From an uncultured Acetatifactor sp. (GTDB taxonomy: Bacteria; Bacillota; Clostridia; Lachnospirales; Lachnospiraceae), in assembly GCA_947631715.1 (NCBI GenBank), contig CANRMK010000042.1, positions 1 to 10,851 of the forward strand: 10,851 bases of DNA, read 5' to 3'. Shown one piece after another: positions 6,874-10,851 of the stretch (positions are counted from its first letter, which is position 1; each line of letters starts with the position of its first letter). Made by a program: the position numbers and the translations under genes. The notes under the pieces were generated by a model. That model saw only the letters and a program-made list of their open reading frames with translations, searched no databases and had not been told where the DNA came from.

Positions 6874-7857
6874 ATGAAGATAAGCAAAAAAGGCGGCATT
6901 GCCATTTTTTCCCTGACAGGCTTTCTGATGGCCGTGATCATTATAGTCCATCAGAACAGGGGGCCTGCGGCGGACCCGCAGGAGGAGCTGATCAAAAAGA
7001 TCATCTCCTGTCTGCTGATCCTGGCTTCCTGTATAATTTTTGCAAAAGGATATGAAAAATTTACGACGCTGCCTGTGGAGCTGTTCCAAAGCAGGCACCT
7101 GATCTGGAAGCTGGCCAGGAATGATTTTAAAAAGCGGTACGCCGGTTCTTACATGGGGGCCGTATGGGCCATGGCGCAGCCTGTAATAACAGTTGCTATG
7201 TACTATGTGGTGTTCGATGTGATCATGGATGCCGGCGGCAGAGGAAATACGGATGTCCCTTATGTGCTGTTCTTGACGGCCGGCCTTGTGCCGTGGTTCT
7301 ATTTCAGCGAAGCCTTGAACAGCGGGACCAACGCCCTGCTGGAGTACAATTATCTGGTGAAGAAGGTAGTGTTTAAAATCAGTATTCTTCCTATCATCAA
7401 GATTATTGCGGCTACTTTTATCCACGGATTTTTTGTATGTGTCCTGCTGATCGTGGCGGCGGCTTACGGTTATTATCCCACAGTGTACACGCTGCAGATC
7501 TTTTATTACAGCGCATGCCTGTTTATCCTGGTGCTGGCTCTGTGCTACAGCACCTGTGCCATTGTGGTCTTTTTCCGGGACCTTTCCCAGATTATCAGTA
7601 TAGCCCTGCAGATCGGTATGTGGGCCACGCCAATTTTGTGGGATCTTGGTGCCATTGACGAAAAGTGGGTAATGATCGTGAAGATCAATCCCCTGGTCTA
7701 TATTGTAAACGGGTACAGAAGCGCTGTCTTTGAGCAGCAGTGGTTTTTTCAGGACTTTTTCTCCACGATGTATTTCTGGATCTTCACGGTTGTGCTTTTC
7801 GGCCTGGGAGCGGCGATCTTTAAGAGGCTGAAGGTGCATTTTGCGGATGTGCTGTAA
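6874..7857 (+). CDS. Polysaccharide ABC exporter, permease subunit (Wzm/TagG type)
   Basis: Membrane half of an ABC-2 type exporter that moves lipid-linked glycans (O-antigen, teichoic acid or rhamnose polymers) out of the cytoplasm. The 327-residue protein has the family signature LIWKLARNDFKKRYAGSYMG followed by AVWAMAQPV (from about residue 76), a TAGLVPWFYFSEAL segment, FFRDLSQIISIALQ, and the characteristic C-terminal HFADVL. The core holds about six membrane spans. An extra N-terminal pair of hydrophobic segments (about 8-25 and 43-57) makes it about 60 residues longer than usual. AAAGG at 6859-6863 is ten bases before the ATG at 6874; a TTG at 6856 would overlap rfbC and is less likely. 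Its ATPase partner is encoded at 9481, after one intervening gene. The exact glycan is inferred from the rhamnose genes next to it. Confidence 0.92.
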   Translation: MKISKKGGIAIFSLTGFLMAVIIIVHQNRGPAADPQEELIKKIISCLLILASCIIFAKGYEKFTTLPVELFQSRHLIWKLARNDFKKRYAGSYMGAVWAMAQPVITVAMYYVVFDVIMDAGGRGNTDVPYVLFLTAGLVPWFYFSEALNSGTNALLEYNYLVKKVVFKISILPIIKIIAATFIHGFFVCVLLIVAAAYGYYPTVYTLQIFYYSACLFILVLALCYSTCAIVVFFRDLSQIISIALQIGMWATPILWDLGAIDEKWVMIVKINPLVYIVNGYRSAVFEQQWFFQDFFSTMYFWIFTVVLFGLGAAIFKRLKVHFADVL

Positions 7858-7897
7858 AGGGTGATAAAAATTTGAAGGACTGTAGGAAAAGGTGTGT

Positions 7898-9454
7898 ATG
7901 AGGAAACGAATGGGAAACATTGCAAAGAAAATATTTTTTTGGAGACCGGACATGCGGCTGACGGCTTTTCTGGCAGTGGGCGCACTGCTGCTTTTGATGG
8001 TGCCGCTTGTGCGGATCGCCGTGTATACAGTGCCATGGTATGACGATTATTCCTACGGAAATTTCGCGAAGGACTTTTTAGCACAGGAGCGCAGTCTGCG
8101 GAGCGCTCTTGAGGGCGCCTTGTATTGTGCACATAGCTCGTGGTATGCTTGGCAGGGCACGTTCTCATCAGTGTTCTTTATGAGCCTGGTTCCCAGCATA
8201 TGGGGAGAAAAGTACTATTTCCTGGGATCGCTCTTTTTGATCGCTGTCATAACCGTTGCAGTATTTGTGTTTCTGGGGACGCTTTTGAGGGGAGTCCTAA
8301 AGGCTGACTGGGCCAGCTGTATTATCATTCAGGCTGTTTCCGCAGCTATGGTGCTGGTTTTCATGTATTCTTCTCAAAGCGGTTTTTTCTGGTATAATGC
8401 CGGTGTGCACTATGTGGCGATGCATTCTTTCCTGCTTTTGACGGCATCATGCTGGATCAGGCTTCTGACCGGGAAGCCTGGAGTATGGACGGTGCTCTTG
8501 CTGCTCTTTTCAGCGGTGGGAGCGGTCCTGGCGGGGGGCGCAAACTATGTGACTGCGCTGCAGGGGCTTTTGCTGGCATGCTCGCTGACAGTATTGGGAA
8601 TACTGTTACATAATAAAAAGGTGATGCTTCTGCTGCCGTCCCTGGTCCTGTATGGTATCTGCTTTTATTATAATACGACAGCGCCGGGAAACGCCAGACG
8701 TCAGTATCAGCTGAGCGGTTCCGAGCCTCCTATGACCCCGCTGGCGGCCATAGGAAATTCCTTTTTGGAGGCTGTCAAGCACATGCGGGAATTTACCGGT
8801 ATCCGGACGCTTGCGGCCTTGCTTCTGATTCTGCCGGTCATCTGGCTGATGCTCCGAAAAGTAAATTTTCGGTTCCGGTATCCGGGCGTTTTGCTGCTGT
8901 GGTCTTTCTGCTTTTATGCGACGGGATTTACCCCAAGTCTCTATTCCCTCGGCCACGCGGGACTTGGCAGGACGCTGAACGCGGTAAAGATCACATGGCA
9001 GCTGCTCCTTGTGGTAAATGAAATATATTGGACCGGATGGTTCTTGCAAAAAGCTGCAGGAGGGGGAGCAGCTGCCAGACTTTTGCAGAAAGTCCGGGGA
9101 ATATTTGGAGGCTTTCAGGGCGTACCGCTCGTCTTTTATCTTGTGATGGGTGCGGTGATGATCTGCATTTTTGCGGTGGAACCCCATCAGGCGGCAAATT
9201 ATTCATCCTTCTGCGCCTACTGGTATGTTCATACCGGAGAGGCAAATGAGTTTCATAAGGAGTATCTGGCCCGGGTGGAAACGATCTTAAACGGCGGGAG
9301 AGTGGTGGAGGTCACACCATATCATTTCAGGCCAGCGCCGATATGTGTCGGGGATCTGTCGGAAAATCCGGAGGAAGAGCCGAACAGATATATGGCAGTC
9401 TGGTATGACAAGGAAGCGATTATCTGCCGGTACCCGGATACTCAGCAACAGTGA
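7898..9454 (+). CDS. Polytopic membrane protein resembling DUF6056, possible GT-C type glycosyltransferase
   Basis: A 518-residue protein with about 10-11 hydrophobic spans and a C-terminal region of about 85 residues that is mostly polar. After the first span (about 20-40) it has WYDDYSYG, with acidic residues D49 and D50 at the start of the presumed first outside loop. Further in are GGANYVTALQG and an APGNARR segment. These features, and the tail ending in NRYMAVWYDKEAI, resemble the DUF6056 family as I recall it; no database search was possible. In GT-C enzymes, which use lipid-phosphate sugars, catalytic acidic residues also sit in the first outside loop, so a role in adding side sugars to the exported glycan is a reasonable inference. 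A polymerase or ligase role is also possible. The start ATG 7898 follows AAAGG at 7888-7892; a GTG at 7892 is a poorer choice. The gene sits between the two subunits of the exporter. Confidence 0.75.
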   Translation: MRKRMGNIAKKIFFWRPDMRLTAFLAVGALLLLMVPLVRIAVYTVPWYDDYSYGNFAKDFLAQERSLRSALEGALYCAHSSWYAWQGTFSSVFFMSLVPSIWGEKYYFLGSLFLIAVITVAVFVFLGTLLRGVLKADWASCIIIQAVSAAMVLVFMYSSQSGFFWYNAGVHYVAMHSFLLLTASCWIRLLTGKPGVWTVLLLLFSAVGAVLAGGANYVTALQGLLLACSLTVLGILLHNKKVMLLLPSLVLYGICFYYNTTAPGNARRQYQLSGSEPPMTPLAAIGNSFLEAVKHMREFTGIRTLAALLLILPVIWLMLRKVNFRFRYPGVLLLWSFCFYATGFTPSLYSLGHAGLGRTLNAVKITWQLLLVVNEIYWTGWFLQKAAGGGAAARLLQKVRGIFGGFQGVPLVFYLVMGAVMICIFAVEPHQAANYSSFCAYWYVHTGEANEFHKEYLARVETILNGGRVVEVTPYHFRPAPICVGDLSENPEEEPNRYMAVWYDKEAIICRYPDTQQQ

Positions 9455-9480
9455 CATAGGCGGTAAATCACAGAGGAAAT

Positions 9481-10845
9481 ATGGAAGAGAAGCAGATCAG
9501 GACGCAGGAGATCGAAATTCCTGCAATAGAAGTGAAAAACGTGGTCAAGATCTATAAGCTGTACGACAAACCTAAGGACCGCATGAAAGAGGCCCTGGGA
9601 TTTGGACGAAAGCAGACCCATAAGCTGCATTATGCCTTGAATGGTGTCAGCATGAATATTTATCGGGGGGAGACTGTGGGCATCATCGGGACGAACGGTT
9701 CCGGAAAATCCACGATCCTGAAGATCATCACCGGCGTGCTGCATCCTACTTCCGGAGAAGTCCACGTGGACGGAAGAATCTCCGCGCTGTTAGAGCTGGG
9801 GGCCGGTTTTAATCAGGAGTACAACGGCATTGAGAATGTATATCTGAACGGCACTATGATGGGATTTTCGGAGAAAGAGATCGACAAAAAGCTCCCGGAG
9901 ATACTGGAATTTGCCGATATCGGAGATTATGTCTATCAGCCGGTCAAGACGTATTCCAGCGGAATGTTCGTGCGGCTCGCATTTGCAGTAGCCATCAATA
10001 TCGAGCCGGAGATCCTGATCGTGGATGAGGCGCTGTCCGTGGGGGACGTTTTTTTTCAGGCCAAATGTTATCATAAATTCGAGGAATTTAAAAAGCTGGG
10101 GAAAACGATCGTATTTGTCAGCCATGATCTCAGCAGTATCAGCAAATACTGTGACAGAGTATTTCTGCTGAATAAGGGGACGCTGCTGGGAGAGGGCACG
10201 CCAAAGGCTATGATCGATGCGTACAAAAGAGTTCTGGTGGGGCAGTACGACCTGCCGGCACAGAATCCCAATGACCTTTTGAATGACAGCGAGGTACTCA
10301 AGGCCGCTGCAGACTCTGTGTCGGGCAGATCGGACATAAGCGCGGAGAGCGGACAGGGCGGCAGCGAGGTGAATCCCAAAGCTTTGGAATATGGCACCGG
10401 ACAGGCCAGGATCAGTGAGTACTATGTGACGGATGACAGAGGCATCCGCACAGCAGCGGTGATCAAGGGCAGTGAGTTTACGCTGCACTTAAAAATAAAA
10501 TTCCATGACCACATACCGGCCCCTATTTTTGCGTTCTCCTTTAAGAATGTTATGGGGACGGAGATTACCGGCACGAACACTATGATTGAGAAAGCTTTTT
10601 TGGAAAGCGTAAAGCCGGGCGATGAAAAAGAGGTCACCTTTACCCAGAAAATGAGCCTTCAGGGTGGGGAATATCTGTTGTCTTTCGGAGTGACCGGGTA
10701 TCAGAATGACACGTTCGAGGTATACCACAGACTGTATGACGCACTGAACATTACCGTGATTTCGGATAAGAACACAGTGGGGTTTTATGATATGGATTCG
10801 CGGGTCACAGTGTCGGATGTCAGACACGGTGAAAATGAGACCTGA
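9481..10845 (+). CDS. Polysaccharide ABC exporter, ATP-binding subunit with C-terminal sugar-binding domain (Wzt type)
   Basis: Cytoplasmic ATPase that powers the Wzm-type permease at 6874. The 454-residue protein has Walker A GTNGSGKST (70-78), the ABC signature as YSSGM (158-162), Walker B ILIVDE with D182/E183, the ALSVGD D-loop, and the switch histidine in VSHD (H215). ISALLELGAGFNQEYNG is typical of the TagH/Wzt branch. The nucleotide-binding domain ends near residue 250. A polar linker (about 258-304) leads to a beta-rich C-terminal domain (about 305-446) of the Wzt_C type, which in known O-antigen exporters binds the modified end of the glycan before export. This points to a chain with a recognisable end. 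AGAGGA lies four bases before the ATG, rather close but usable. It starts 26 bases after the DUF6056-type gene, and only six bases remain after its stop, so the next gene is not visible. Confidence 0.94.
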   Translation: MEEKQIRTQEIEIPAIEVKNVVKIYKLYDKPKDRMKEALGFGRKQTHKLHYALNGVSMNIYRGETVGIIGTNGSGKSTILKIITGVLHPTSGEVHVDGRISALLELGAGFNQEYNGIENVYLNGTMMGFSEKEIDKKLPEILEFADIGDYVYQPVKTYSSGMFVRLAFAVAINIEPEILIVDEALSVGDVFFQAKCYHKFEEFKKLGKTIVFVSHDLSSISKYCDRVFLLNKGTLLGEGTPKAMIDAYKRVLVGQYDLPAQNPNDLLNDSEVLKAAADSVSGRSDISAESGQGGSEVNPKALEYGTGQARISEYYVTDDRGIRTAAVIKGSEFTLHLKIKFHDHIPAPIFAFSFKNVMGTEITGTNTMIEKAFLESVKPGDEKEVTFTQKMSLQGGEYLLSFGVTGYQNDTFEVYHRLYDALNITVISDKNTVGFYDMDSRVTVSDVRHGENET

Positions 10846-10851
10846 GGCGGG

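Noticed and set aside
1..10851. CRISPR arrays, tRNA or rRNA genes, insertion sequences
   Set aside because: No regularly spaced repeats, no tRNA-like cloverleaf and no transposase were noticed on reading. The only long-range similarity is between the two GH25 genes and is explained by paralogy.

Overview
The window looks like chromosomal DNA from a Gram-positive Clostridia, most likely a gut-type Lachnospiraceae. This is inferred from moderate GC, strong AGGAG-type ribosome binding sites, GH25 proteins with Big_2-like and GW-type wall-binding repeats, and a DUF6056-type membrane protein. No rRNA or other phylogenetic marker is present, so the genus is open.

All eight genes lie on the + strand with gaps of 7 to 105 bases and one 11-base overlap. 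This fits one long operon that starts at a good sigma-A type promoter near 39-67 and continues past the right edge. Order: membrane-anchored GH25 protein A (138-2915), rfbB (2944-4026), rfbA (4132-5001), membrane-anchored GH25 protein B (4991-6247), rfbC (6315-6866), polysaccharide ABC export permease Wzm/TagG type (6874-7857), DUF6056-type polytopic membrane protein (7898-9454), and export ATPase Wzt type with a C-terminal sugar-binding domain (9481-10845). There is no non-coding stretch longer than 300 bases.

RfbB, RfbA and RfbC provide three of the four steps from glucose-1-phosphate to dTDP-L-rhamnose. The last reductase, RfbD, is not in the window. The permease and ATPase would export a finished lipid-linked, probably rhamnose-containing, glycan across the membrane. 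The DUF6056 protein may be a membrane glycosyltransferase that decorates the glycan outside the membrane (inference).

The unusual part is the presence of two paralogous membrane-tethered GH25 muramidase-like proteins interleaved with the nucleotide-sugar genes. They share a juxtamembrane beta-type module carrying a DxDxDG motif. The larger one also has a cytoplasmic tail of about 140 residues that is very acidic and rich in tyrosine. I infer a surface-glycan assembly locus with dedicated peptidoglycan-acting enzymes, perhaps for opening or preparing the wall where the rhamnose polymer is exported or attached. That role is not proven by the sequence.
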